DNA of 7,365 nucleotides, from positions 1 to 7,365 of the forward strand of contig CAYMII010000064.1 in assembly GCA_964390565.1 (NCBI GenBank), written 5' to 3'. The notes under the pieces were generated by a model. It was given only the letters and a program-made list of their open reading frames with translations, ran no database searches and was not told the DNA's origin. Positions 1 through 5,988 of the stretch are shown here, one piece after another. This DNA is from UBA8529 sp964390565 (GTDB taxonomy: Bacteria; Bacteroidota; Bacteroidia; Bacteroidales; Tenuifilaceae). The position numbers and the translations under genes were made by a program. The number at the start of each line of letters is the position of its first letter. Within the stretch, counting starts at the first letter, position 1.

Positions 1-48
1 GATATGGCAAACGTTCCATTTTTCTACGTTGAGACTAAAAGAGAATAA
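1..48 (+). CDS. C-terminal end of an unidentified upstream gene (partial)
   Basis: Reading from base 1, frame 1 stays open for 15 codons and ends at TAA 46-48. The visible tail ends in NVPFFYVETKRE. I do not recognise the protein, and 15 residues are too few to assign a family. The main support is position: the stop lies 14 nt before a strong intrinsic terminator, as expected for the last gene of a transcript. Frame 2 is also open until about position 59, so the frame choice is an inference. The terminator suggests this gene is transcribed separately from the suf genes. Confidence 0.5.
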   Translation, partial: DMANVPFFYVETKRE

Positions 49-62
49 TACCAAAATATAGC

Positions 63-93
63 AAAAAGCCCCACTAAATCAGTGGGGTTTTTT
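63..93 (+). terminator. Rho-independent terminator of the upstream gene
   Basis: A perfect 7-bp GC-rich stem, CCCCACT (69-75) with AGTGGGG (81-87), closes a 5-nt loop AAATC. It is followed by six T residues (88-93). The preceding A-run (63-67) and G68 can pair with the T-run through one G-U wobble, lengthening the stem. Because an A-run precedes the stem, the structure could also terminate minus-strand transcription. It should insulate the suf promoter from the upstream gene. Confidence 0.9.
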
Positions 94-153
94 ATTTTCA
101 CCTTATTTAATAAAGAGATGCTAAAAATCTTTTTCCAATCCAACCAAAGTAAA

Positions 154-161
154 TATCTTTG
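154..161 (+). promoter_or_regulatory. Candidate suf operon promoter P1 (Bacteroidota -7 element)
   Basis: TATCTTTG matches the Bacteroidota primary-sigma -7 consensus TAnnTTTG at every defined position. A T-run at 130-134 lies about where the -33 element (TTTG or TTG) belongs, but it lacks the G, so that half is weak. Transcription would begin near 168, giving a leader of roughly 97 nt that contains the inverted repeats at 209-247. The site is downstream of the terminator and in the only sizeable gap before sufB, which suits the operon promoter. Confidence 0.5.
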
Positions 162-185
162 TGCTTAATTAGATTAATTCTACAT

Positions 186-193
186 TAGATTTG
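186..193 (+). promoter_or_regulatory. Candidate suf operon promoter P2 (Bacteroidota -7 element)
   Basis: TAGATTTG is a second exact match to TAnnTTTG. The nearest TTTG (158-161, part of the P1 element) is 24 nt upstream, longer than the usual spacing, so a proper -33 box is not evident. Initiation would fall near 200, giving a leader of about 65 nt that still includes all three half-sites at 209-247. P1 and P2 may be tandem promoters, or one may be a chance match in AT-rich DNA. Confidence 0.35.
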
Positions 194-208
194 ATAATTA
201 CATTTTTC

Positions 209-247
209 AACAAACATTAAATAGTTCTGTTTGTTAATTAACAAACA
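209..247 (+). promoter_or_regulatory. Three-half-site inverted repeat: candidate suf operator or leader hairpin
   Basis: Positions 228-247, TGTTTGTTAATTAACAAACA, form a perfect 20-bp palindrome. A third copy of the half-site, AACAAACA, lies at 209-216. The middle half-site (228-235) is therefore complementary to two partners: 209-216 across an 11-nt spacer, or 240-247 across AATT. As DNA this resembles a dimeric repressor operator. As RNA it permits two mutually exclusive 8-bp hairpins, both weak and AT-rich. It ends 17 nt before the sufB start and lies downstream of both candidate promoters. SUF operons are usually controlled by iron or cluster sensors, but I cannot name the regulator here, and the site does not look like a classical Fur box. 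Confidence 0.5.
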
Positions 248-264
248 ACACAAAGTTTTACGAA

Positions 265-1710
265 ATGGCTAACGATCAAGATAAAATATTAGACGAGGTC
301 ACATCGGGCGATTACAAATACGGATTTGTAACAGACATAGAAACAGATATCATACCCAAAGGGCTCAGCGAGGATGTTGTTAGGTTGATTTCTGCTAAAA
401 AGGAGGAGCCCGAGTGGATGCTCGAGTTTCGATTAAAAGCATACAGGCACTGGCTTACCATGGAGATGCCCCAATGGGCGCATCTTAATGTCCCCGAAAT
501 TGACTATCAGGAGATAATCTTCTATGCCGCTCCTCGAAAGAAAGATCCTAATAGCAGCGAAGAGATCGACCCTGAACTTAAGGAAACATTCGAGAAACTT
601 GGTATTCCACTAAATGAGCAAAAAATGCTTTCAGGAGTGGCAGTTGATGCCGTTATGGATAGTTCATCGGTTAAAACAACATTTAGCGAAACCCTTTCGG
701 AGCATGGAATTATCTTTTGCTCCATGAGCGAAGCAATCAAAAATCACCCAGATCTTATTAAAAAGTATTTAGCATCAGTTGTTCCTTATACCGATAACTA
801 CTTTGCAACGCTTAACTGTGCTGTATTTAGCGATGGTTCTTTCTGCTATATCCCCAAAGGCGTTCGTTGTCCAATGGAGTTGAGCACATACTTCAGGATT
901 AATGCAAAAAATACAGGTCAATTTGAGCGCACGCTCATAGTTGCCGAAGCAGATAGCTATGTTAGTTATCTAGAGGGTTGCACTGCACCCATGCGCGATG
1001 AGAATCAGCTTCACGCTGCAGTAGTTGAAATTGTAGCTCTCGATAACGCTGAGGTTAAATACTCAACCGTTCAAAACTGGTATCCTGGCGATAAGAATGG
1101 CAAAGGTGGTATTTACAATTTTGTAACCAAGCGCGGTATTTGTCGTGGTAAGAATAGCAAAATATCGTGGACTCAGGTTGAGACCGGTTCTGCAATTACA
1201 TGGAAATACCCAAGTTGTATTCTTTTAGGCGACAACTCTTATGGTGAGTTTTATTCTGTTGCTGTTACAAATAATCATCAGCAGGCTGATACTGGGACAA
1301 AGATGATCCACATTGGGAAAAACACTCGAAGCAGGATTGTATCAAAAGGTATTTCAGCGGGTGTAAGCAATAATAGCTACCGAGGTTTAGTAAAAGTCCT
1401 TAAAGGCAGCGAAAATGCTCGCAACTTCTCACAATGCGACTCATTGCTTTTAGGCAGTAACTGTGGTGCTCATACATTCCCTTATATTGAGGTAGATAAT
1501 CCCACGGCTGTAGTAGAGCACGAAGCAACAACCTCAAAGATAGGTGAAGATCAGATTTTCTATTGCAATCAACGTGGTCTATCCACCGAAGATGCTGTTG
1601 GGCTTATTATCAATGGCTATGCCAAGGAGGTGCTAAATAAACTGCCCATGGAATTTGCTGTTGAAGCGCAAAAGCTTTTGCAAATTAGCCTTGAGGGAAG
1701 CGTAGGATAA
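265..1710 (+). CDS. sufB: SufB, Fe-S cluster scaffold subunit of the SufBCD complex
   Basis: SufB is the cytoplasmic scaffold subunit on which new Fe-S clusters are assembled, in a complex with SufC and SufD. The 481 residues are close to the E. coli length of 495, and the last 91 residues align with E. coli SufB without gaps. Cys391 (in SQCDSLLLG) corresponds to E. coli Cys405, the essential cluster or sulfur site facing SufD. Glu420 (in VEHEATTS) corresponds to Glu434. Cys239 (in YLEGCTAP) corresponds to Cys254, the proposed acceptor of sulfur from SufE. The central part is the conserved SufB/SufD beta-helix, with VKYSTVQNW and TGTKMIHIGKNT, and the C-terminus is the typical FAVEAQKLLQISLE helix. 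The ATG fits the family N-terminus, and no clear Shine-Dalgarno precedes it. It is first in the operon, 39 nt before sufC. Confidence 0.98.
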   Translation: MANDQDKILDEVTSGDYKYGFVTDIETDIIPKGLSEDVVRLISAKKEEPEWMLEFRLKAYRHWLTMEMPQWAHLNVPEIDYQEIIFYAAPRKKDPNSSEEIDPELKETFEKLGIPLNEQKMLSGVAVDAVMDSSSVKTTFSETLSEHGIIFCSMSEAIKNHPDLIKKYLASVVPYTDNYFATLNCAVFSDGSFCYIPKGVRCPMELSTYFRINAKNTGQFERTLIVAEADSYVSYLEGCTAPMRDENQLHAAVVEIVALDNAEVKYSTVQNWYPGDKNGKGGIYNFVTKRGICRGKNSKISWTQVETGSAITWKYPSCILLGDNSYGEFYSVAVTNNHQQADTGTKMIHIGKNTRSRIVSKGISAGVSNNSYRGLVKVLKGSENARNFSQCDSLLLGSNCGAHTFPYIEVDNPTAVVEHEATTSKIGEDQIFYCNQRGLSTEDAVGLIINGYAKEVLNKLPMEFAVEAQKLLQISLEGSVG

Positions 1711-1749
1711 ATAACTGAAAATTAGATTATAAAGATAATTTACGATAAG

Positions 1750-2496
1750 ATGCTTAAAATAAAAGACTTACATGCCAATATAAAAGGCAAAGAGATATTA
1801 AGAGGAATTAACCTTGAAATTAACGCTGGCGAAGTTCATGCAATTATGGGCCCAAATGGTTCAGGCAAAAGCACTTTGGCAGCAGTACTTGCAGGAAAAG
1901 AAATCTTTGAGGTAACTCATGGCGAGGTTACTTTTAATGGGAAAAATCTACTCGAGCTTTCACCTGAAGATCGCTCTCGCGAAGGGCTATTCCTAAGTTT
2001 TCAATATCCAATCGAAATACCAGGCGTAAGCATGGTAAACTTCATGAAGGCCGCTGTAAACGAGCAACGTAAATATAGAGGTTTCGAACCTTTATCTCCT
2101 GCAGACTTTCTAAAGATGATGCGCGAGAAAAAGGAACTGGTTGAAATCGATTCAGCACTTACCAACCGTTCGGTTAACGAAGGGTTTTCAGGTGGGGAGA
2201 AAAAGAAGAACGAGATCTTCCAAATGGCAATGCTTGATCCTAAGCTCTCAATTCTTGATGAAACCGACTCGGGATTAGATATCGATGCGCTTCGTATTGT
2301 TGCTAATGGGGTTAACAAGTTAAAAACTGCCAATAACGCATCAATAGTGATAACACACTATCAGCGCTTACTCGATTATATCGTTCCTGATTATGTACAC
2401 ATCTTATATAACGGACGTATTGTGAAGAGTGCAGGTAAAGAGCTTGCTCTTGAATTGGAGGAGAAGGGTTACGATTGGATTAAAAATGGAGAATAG
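1750..2496 (+). CDS. sufC: SufC, ABC-type ATPase of the SufBCD complex
   Basis: SufC is a soluble ABC ATPase. It binds SufB and SufD and uses ATP to drive the conformational change needed for cluster assembly; it is not a transporter. At 248 residues it matches E. coli SufC exactly. All nucleotide-binding motifs are visible: Walker A GPNGSGKS at 34-41 with Lys40, Q-loop Gln85 in LSFQYP, signature FSGGEKKK at 146-153, Walker B LSILDE ending at Asp170-Glu171, D-loop GLD at 175-177 and switch His203 in ITHYQRLL. The ETDSGLDIDAL segment is characteristic of SufC as opposed to membrane importers. No transmembrane segment is present. It lies between sufB and sufD with 39-nt gaps on both sides. Confidence 0.98.
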   Translation: MLKIKDLHANIKGKEILRGINLEINAGEVHAIMGPNGSGKSTLAAVLAGKEIFEVTHGEVTFNGKNLLELSPEDRSREGLFLSFQYPIEIPGVSMVNFMKAAVNEQRKYRGFEPLSPADFLKMMREKKELVEIDSALTNRSVNEGFSGGEKKKNEIFQMAMLDPKLSILDETDSGLDIDALRIVANGVNKLKTANNASIVITHYQRLLDYIVPDYVHILYNGRIVKSAGKELALELEEKGYDWIKNGE

Positions 2497-2535
2497 GCAC
2501 CTTCATTTGTCTATTTAACATTAAAACGAATTGAT

Positions 2536-3900
2536 ATGAGTAAGACAACAACAATATCGGTCAAGGAGGAATTGGTAGATCTCTACCTAAGCAACCTTGA
2601 TCTTATTACCGATAGATCGTCTGCAATCTTAAATAGAGGGCGTCAAGCCGCTATTGAGAACTTCAATCTGCTTGGATTACCCGAGGCAAAGAGCGAAAAG
2701 TATAAGTATTCGAAAATCGAACCTCTTTTCACACAGGATCTTGAGAAGTACTTCTCGCCAAAGGATATAACCTTTAAGATTGATGATATATTCCGTTGTG
2801 ATATCCCTGAAATCGGAACCGATTTAGCTCTTGTTCTAAATGGTTTTTATCTACCAAAAGGAGATAAACTCAAGAGACTTGACAATGGCGTTATTTATGG
2901 AAGTTTGGCCGAAGCATCGGTGAAATATCCCGAAATCGTTTCGAAGCACTACAACACCGTAGCCGATAATACAAGCGAAGGCTTAGTTGCGCTAAATACG
3001 GCTTTTATTCAAGATGGAGTATTTATCTATGTTCCCAAGGGGGTTGAGATGGATAGACCAATTCAGATTATCAACCTGTTGATGTCTGACGAGAACCTTT
3101 TTGTGCAGTATCGCAATTTGGTTGTGATGGAGGAGTCGAGCAAAGCGAGTATTGTGATTTGCGATCATACCTTATCCGCTCAAAAGTTTTTATCGAATGT
3201 GGTAACAGAGGTGGTTGCAAAACCAAACTCTAACGTGGAGTTGATTAAGATGCAGAATGAGCATAACGATTCGGCACAGTTATCGCATATCTATGTTCAT
3301 CAGCAAAGGGATTCGAAGGTTACAACGAACACCATTTCGCTGCATGGCGGTTTTATTCGCAACAACCTTAACGTTTTACTCGATGATGTTGGTTGTGAGA
3401 ACAATTCTTACGGGTTACATCTAACTGATAGGACGCAGCATATCGATAATTACTCTTTTATCGATCACGCAAAGCCAAACTGTACAAGTAATGAGCTTTT
3501 TAAGGGTATTATGGACGATCAGGCTACTGGCGCTTTCAATGGTCGAATCCTTGTTCGTAGAGATGCTCAGCAAACACAGGCTTTTCAATCGAATAATAAC
3601 CTTCTGCTTACTGCTGATGCTAAGATGAATACCAAGCCTCAGCTCGAGATTTATGCCGATGATGTAAAGTGTAGCCACGGTGCAACCGTTGGACAGCTCG
3701 ATATGGAGGCTAAATTCTACATGCAAGCTAGAGGTATTGGCGAGAAAGAGGCTAAACTCCTTTTGATGATTGGTTTTGCTCACGATGTTGTTAAAAAGAT
3801 TAGCATTGAACCGCTTCGCGAACGTATTGACGAACTAGTTAATAAGCGCTTGCGCGGTGAACTTTCGAGATGTCATAACTGTCCAATGCATTGCTGCTAG
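2536..3900 (+). CDS. sufD: SufD, SufBCD complex subunit with a Cys/His-rich C-terminal tail
   Basis: SufD is the paralogue of SufB that completes the SufBC2D scaffold and is linked to iron acquisition during assembly. The protein is 454 residues; E. coli SufD is about 423. The beta-helix core is recognisable from about residue 150, with ALNTAFIQDGVFIYVPKGV near 152-170. DVKCSHGATVGQLD contains Cys379 and His381, which correspond to E. coli Cys358 and His360; the latter is the interface residue opposite SufB Cys405. The helix around 400-435 (GEKEAKLLLMIGFA) is typical. The unusual part is the last nine residues, C446-H-N-C449-P-M-H452-C453-C454, with four cysteines and two histidines; E. coli SufD has no such tail. 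This could bind metal or be redox-active, which is inference. The DNA reads cleanly to TAG, so the tail is not a frameshift artefact within this window. Confidence 0.96.
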   Translation: MSKTTTISVKEELVDLYLSNLDLITDRSSAILNRGRQAAIENFNLLGLPEAKSEKYKYSKIEPLFTQDLEKYFSPKDITFKIDDIFRCDIPEIGTDLALVLNGFYLPKGDKLKRLDNGVIYGSLAEASVKYPEIVSKHYNTVADNTSEGLVALNTAFIQDGVFIYVPKGVEMDRPIQIINLLMSDENLFVQYRNLVVMEESSKASIVICDHTLSAQKFLSNVVTEVVAKPNSNVELIKMQNEHNDSAQLSHIYVHQQRDSKVTTNTISLHGGFIRNNLNVLLDDVGCENNSYGLHLTDRTQHIDNYSFIDHAKPNCTSNELFKGIMDDQATGAFNGRILVRRDAQQTQAFQSNNNLLLTADAKMNTKPQLEIYADDVKCSHGATVGQLDMEAKFYMQARGIGEKEAKLLLMIGFAHDVVKKISIEPLRERIDELVNKRLRGELSRCHNCPMHCC

Positions 3901-3908
3901 ATTAGTTC

Positions 3909-3939
3909 ACTGTTGACAGTTTTGAGTTAACAGTTTTTT
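3909..3939 (+). repeat. Degenerate 7-bp repeat tract in the sufD-sufS gap, able to form a hairpin with a T-run
   Basis: From 3911 to 3934 the sequence reads as three heptamers plus a partial unit, each close to AGTTGAC: TGTTGAC (3911-3917), a degenerate unit (3918-3924), and AGTTAAC (3925-3931). The first 23 nt match the sufT-queG gap (5966-5988) at 20 positions. The tract also folds: 3909-3917 pairs with 3926-3934 over 9 bp, including one G-U, with an 8-nt loop, and T3935-T3939 follow. This resembles a weak intrinsic terminator that could lower sufS-sufE-sufT expression relative to sufBCD. The stem has only three G-C pairs, so strong termination is unlikely. Confidence 0.55.
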
Positions 3940-3951
3940 AATAAAAAAATT

Positions 3952-5172
3952 ATGTCATTAGATATAAGCAAGATACGACAAGATTTTCCAATTCTAAATC
4001 AATCGATTTATGGCAAACCCTTGGCGTACTTCGACAATGGGGCTACTACGCAAAAACCTCAGGTAGTTTTAGATACCATTAATCATTTTCATAATAGTAT
4101 CAATGCCAACATACATCGAGGGGTGCATAAGTTGAGCGAGGAATCGACCAAGGCTTACGAAGAGGCTCGCGAAACAGTTCGCAGTTTTATCAATGCAAAA
4201 AAGAGCAGCGAGATAATTTTCACATCAGGTGCAACTGCATCCATTAACCTTGTTGCTTTCTCGTTTGGTGAAACCTTTGTTCATGAGGGTGATGAGGTAA
4301 TTGTTTCGGAGATGGAACATCACTCCAATATTGTGCCTTGGCAAATGCTATGCGAGCGAAAGAAAGCAATTTTAAAAGTGCTTCCCTTCGATGATAATGG
4401 AGAGCTGATTCTATCTAAGTTAGATGAGCTAATAACCCCAAAAACGAAGATTCTTGCGGTTACACATGTGTCAAATACTTTAGGAACAGTTAATCCGATT
4501 AAAGAGATCATTGCAAAAGCTCATAAACATAACGTTCCTGTATTGATAGATGGGGCTCAAGGTGTTAAGCACGGAATTATTGATGTTCAGGATTTAGATG
4601 TTGATTTTTATGTCATTGCTGGACACAAGGTCTACGGACCCACTGGTATTGGTGTTTTATATGGGAAAGAGAAGCTACTTAATGAGATGTATCCCTGGCA
4701 GGGCGGGGGAGATATGATAGCAACCGTATCGTTCGAGAAGACAACCTATAACGAGTTGCCTTTTAAATTCGAGGCCGGTACAGCAAACTATATTGGTGCT
4801 GCAGGGCTAGCAACTGCTTTGAAATATTACAAATCAATTGGGATTGATGCTGCAACCAACTATGAGACTGAACTTTTAAACTATGCTACTTCAAAGTTGA
4901 AGGCAATTGATGGGGTAAGAATTATTGGCAATGCCAAAAATAAAGCGGCTATCATCTCATTTTTAATTGAAAATATTCACCCATACGATACCGGCATGAT
5001 TCTCGACAAGATGGGCATTGCGGTTCGTACTGGCAACCACTGCACACAGCCTATTATGACTCATTTTGGAATTGATGGTACAGTTCGAGCATCATTTGCA
5101 TTCTACAACACATTCGAGGAGATTGATAGGCTAGTTGAGGGAGTTAAGAAGGTTAAAGAGATGTTTGGGTAG
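3952..5172 (+). CDS. sufS: SufS, PLP-dependent group II cysteine desulfurase
   Basis: SufS converts cysteine to alanine and holds the released sulfur as a persulfide, which it passes to SufE. The 406 residues match E. coli SufS in length, and the key residues fall at the same numbers: the PLP lysine Lys226 in AGHKVYGP, His123 in EMEHHSN, Asp200 and Gln203 in LIDGAQ, the persulfide Cys364 in RTGNHCTQP, and Arg359 and Arg379 for substrate binding. The RTGxHC context with a short active-site loop places it in the SufS/CsdA group rather than IscS/NifS. Residue 362 is Asn where E. coli has His; I do not expect this to abolish activity. An A-rich stretch rather than a Shine-Dalgarno precedes the ATG. 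The gap to sufD is 51 nt and holds the heptamer repeat tract. Confidence 0.97.
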   Translation: MSLDISKIRQDFPILNQSIYGKPLAYFDNGATTQKPQVVLDTINHFHNSINANIHRGVHKLSEESTKAYEEARETVRSFINAKKSSEIIFTSGATASINLVAFSFGETFVHEGDEVIVSEMEHHSNIVPWQMLCERKKAILKVLPFDDNGELILSKLDELITPKTKILAVTHVSNTLGTVNPIKEIIAKAHKHNVPVLIDGAQGVKHGIIDVQDLDVDFYVIAGHKVYGPTGIGVLYGKEKLLNEMYPWQGGGDMIATVSFEKTTYNELPFKFEAGTANYIGAAGLATALKYYKSIGIDAATNYETELLNYATSKLKAIDGVRIIGNAKNKAAIISFLIENIHPYDTGMILDKMGIAVRTGNHCTQPIMTHFGIDGTVRASFAFYNTFEEIDRLVEGVKKVKEMFG

Positions 5173-5211
5173 TTTATTAAAACAAAATTCAAAGGTCAAA
5201 AATAGATAGAA

Positions 5212-5637
5212 ATGACACTTAACGAAGTACAAGATAGAATAGTTGAAGATTTTAGCATGTTCGACGATTGGATGGATCGCTATCAACAGTTAATAGAACT
5301 TGGTAAAGATTTACCTCCAATCGATGAAAAGAAACGCACCGAATCCTATTTGATTAAAGGCTGCCAGAGTAAGGTTTGGCTCGATGCTGACCTTAAAGAT
5401 GGCAAAATATACTTTTCAGCCGATAGCGATGCGATTATTACAAAAGGTATTGTTGCTTTGCTTATACAAGTGCTTAACGAGCGAACTCCAAAGGAGATTT
5501 TAGATGTTGATTTGTATTTTATTGATAAAATTGGACTAAAGGAGAATCTTTCACCAACTCGATCAAATGGCCTTGTGGCAATGGTTAAGCAGATGAGGAT
5601 GTTTGCATTGGCTTATCAAACGAAGCTTAATAGTTAA
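5212..5637 (+). CDS. sufE: SufE, sulfur-transfer partner and activator of SufS
   Basis: SufE takes the persulfide sulfur from SufS, stimulates the desulfurase, and delivers sulfur to SufB. The 141 residues match the usual family size. The acceptor cysteine is Cys51 in YLIKGCQSKVWL, the same number as in E. coli SufE. The downstream ISPTR-like segment is present as NLSPTRSNGL at about 112-121, with the conserved arginine at 117. The N-terminal helix with FDDWMDRYQQLIELGKDLP is typical of the family. It follows sufS after 39 nt, and its TAA ends 4 nt before the ATG of sufT, so these two genes are probably translated in a coupled way. The SUF-linked location argues for SufE rather than CsdE. Confidence 0.96.
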   Translation: MTLNEVQDRIVEDFSMFDDWMDRYQQLIELGKDLPPIDEKKRTESYLIKGCQSKVWLDADLKDGKIYFSADSDAIITKGIVALLIQVLNERTPKEILDVDLYFIDKIGLKENLSPTRSNGLVAMVKQMRMFALAYQTKLNS

Positions 5638-5641
5638 GATT

Positions 5642-5965
5642 ATGGAAACAAAAAGAGATATACTAGCAATAGAGGCCGATATAGTAAAGGTTCTAAAGAA
5701 CGTATTCGACCCCGAAATACCCGTTAACATTTATGATCTAGGTCTTATCTATGAGATAGATGTTGACGATGATAGAAAAGTTAAGGTTACAATGACCTTA
5801 ACTGCACCAAACTGCCCAATGGCAGATGAAATGCTCGAAGAGATTCACGATAAGGTAGGTAAAGTTGAAGGTGTAACCGATGCGATTGTCAACTTAACTT
5901 TCGATCCTCCTTGGGAAAAGGAACGCATGAGCGAAGAGGCTATGCTTCAGCTCGGATTCTTATAA
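5642..5965 (+). CDS. sufT: SufT-like MIP18/DUF59 family Fe-S maturation factor
   Basis: This is a 107-residue protein of the MIP18 (DUF59) family, which includes SufT, PaaD and eukaryotic CIA2. SufT proteins act in maturation or maintenance of Fe-S proteins, not in the core assembly reaction. Evidence: DPEIPVNIYDLGLIYEI at about 23-39, a conserved cysteine Cys58 in LTAPNCPMADEM, and the C-terminal signature DPPWEKERMSEEAMLQLGFL. I chose the ATG at 5642 rather than the in-frame ATG at 5603. The longer form would overlap sufE by 35 nt and add 13 residues with no family counterpart, while 5642 lies 4 nt after the sufE stop and starts the usual N-terminal helix. The reading frame ends with TAA at 5963-5965. 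The SUF context favours SufT over the phenylacetate protein PaaD. Confidence 0.9.
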   Translation: METKRDILAIEADIVKVLKNVFDPEIPVNIYDLGLIYEIDVDDDRKVKVTMTLTAPNCPMADEMLEEIHDKVGKVEGVTDAIVNLTFDPPWEKERMSEEAMLQLGFL

Positions 5966-5988
5966 TGTTGACAGTATTAAGTTGACAG
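5966..5988 (+). repeat. Degenerate 7-bp repeat tract filling the sufT-queG gap
   Basis: The entire spacer between the sufT stop and the queG ATG consists of three heptamers plus two bases: TGTTGAC (5966-5972), a degenerate unit (5973-5979), AGTTGAC (5980-5986) and AG. It matches the tract before sufS at 20 of 23 positions. Its last 8 bases, GTTGACAG (5981-5988), are the exact reverse complement of CTGTCAAC (6038-6045) inside queG, so a hairpin that encloses the queG start codon could form in the transcript. Confidence 0.65.

Noticed and set aside
4..264. A riboswitch or small RNA in the sufB leader.
   Set aside because: Apart from the terminator and the AT-rich inverted repeats I see no GC-bearing multi-helix architecture or known aptamer motif.
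2001..2333. Minus-strand open frames within sufC, and similarly within sufB (522-740), sufD (3421-3783), sufS (4320-4511) and queG (6366-6671).
   Set aside because: They lie wholly inside well-identified genes on the opposite strand, show no recognisable domains and have serine-rich antisense composition typical of shadow frames.
2502..2509. TTCATTTG in the sufC-sufD gap as a possible internal promoter.
   Set aside because: It lacks the conserved A of TAnnTTTG and a correctly spaced -33 element; a 39-nt gap inside a conserved operon does not call for a promoter.
3913..3918. TTGACA, identical to the E. coli sigma70 -35 box, here and again at 5968-5973 and 5982-5987.
   Set aside because: These hexamers are part of the 7-bp repeat tracts, have no suitable -10 box at the right distance, and the window's likely Bacteroidota host uses a different promoter consensus.
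3917..3924. CAGTTTTG, one base from the Bacteroidota -7 element, as a possible internal promoter for sufS.
   Set aside because: The first conserved T is missing, the nearest TTG (3891-3893) is spaced too far upstream, and the sequence is explained by the repeat tract.
5038..5040. Possible loss of the SufS active site because the motif reads RTGNHC and not RTGHHC.
   Set aside because: The catalytic cysteine (Cys364), His123, Lys226 and Arg359/379 are intact; the residue two before the cysteine is not, to my knowledge, invariant in the family.
5603..5641. Longer sufT start at the in-frame ATG 5603.
   Set aside because: It would overlap sufE by 35 nt and add 13 residues with no counterpart in the MIP18 family; ATG 5642 lies just after the sufE stop.
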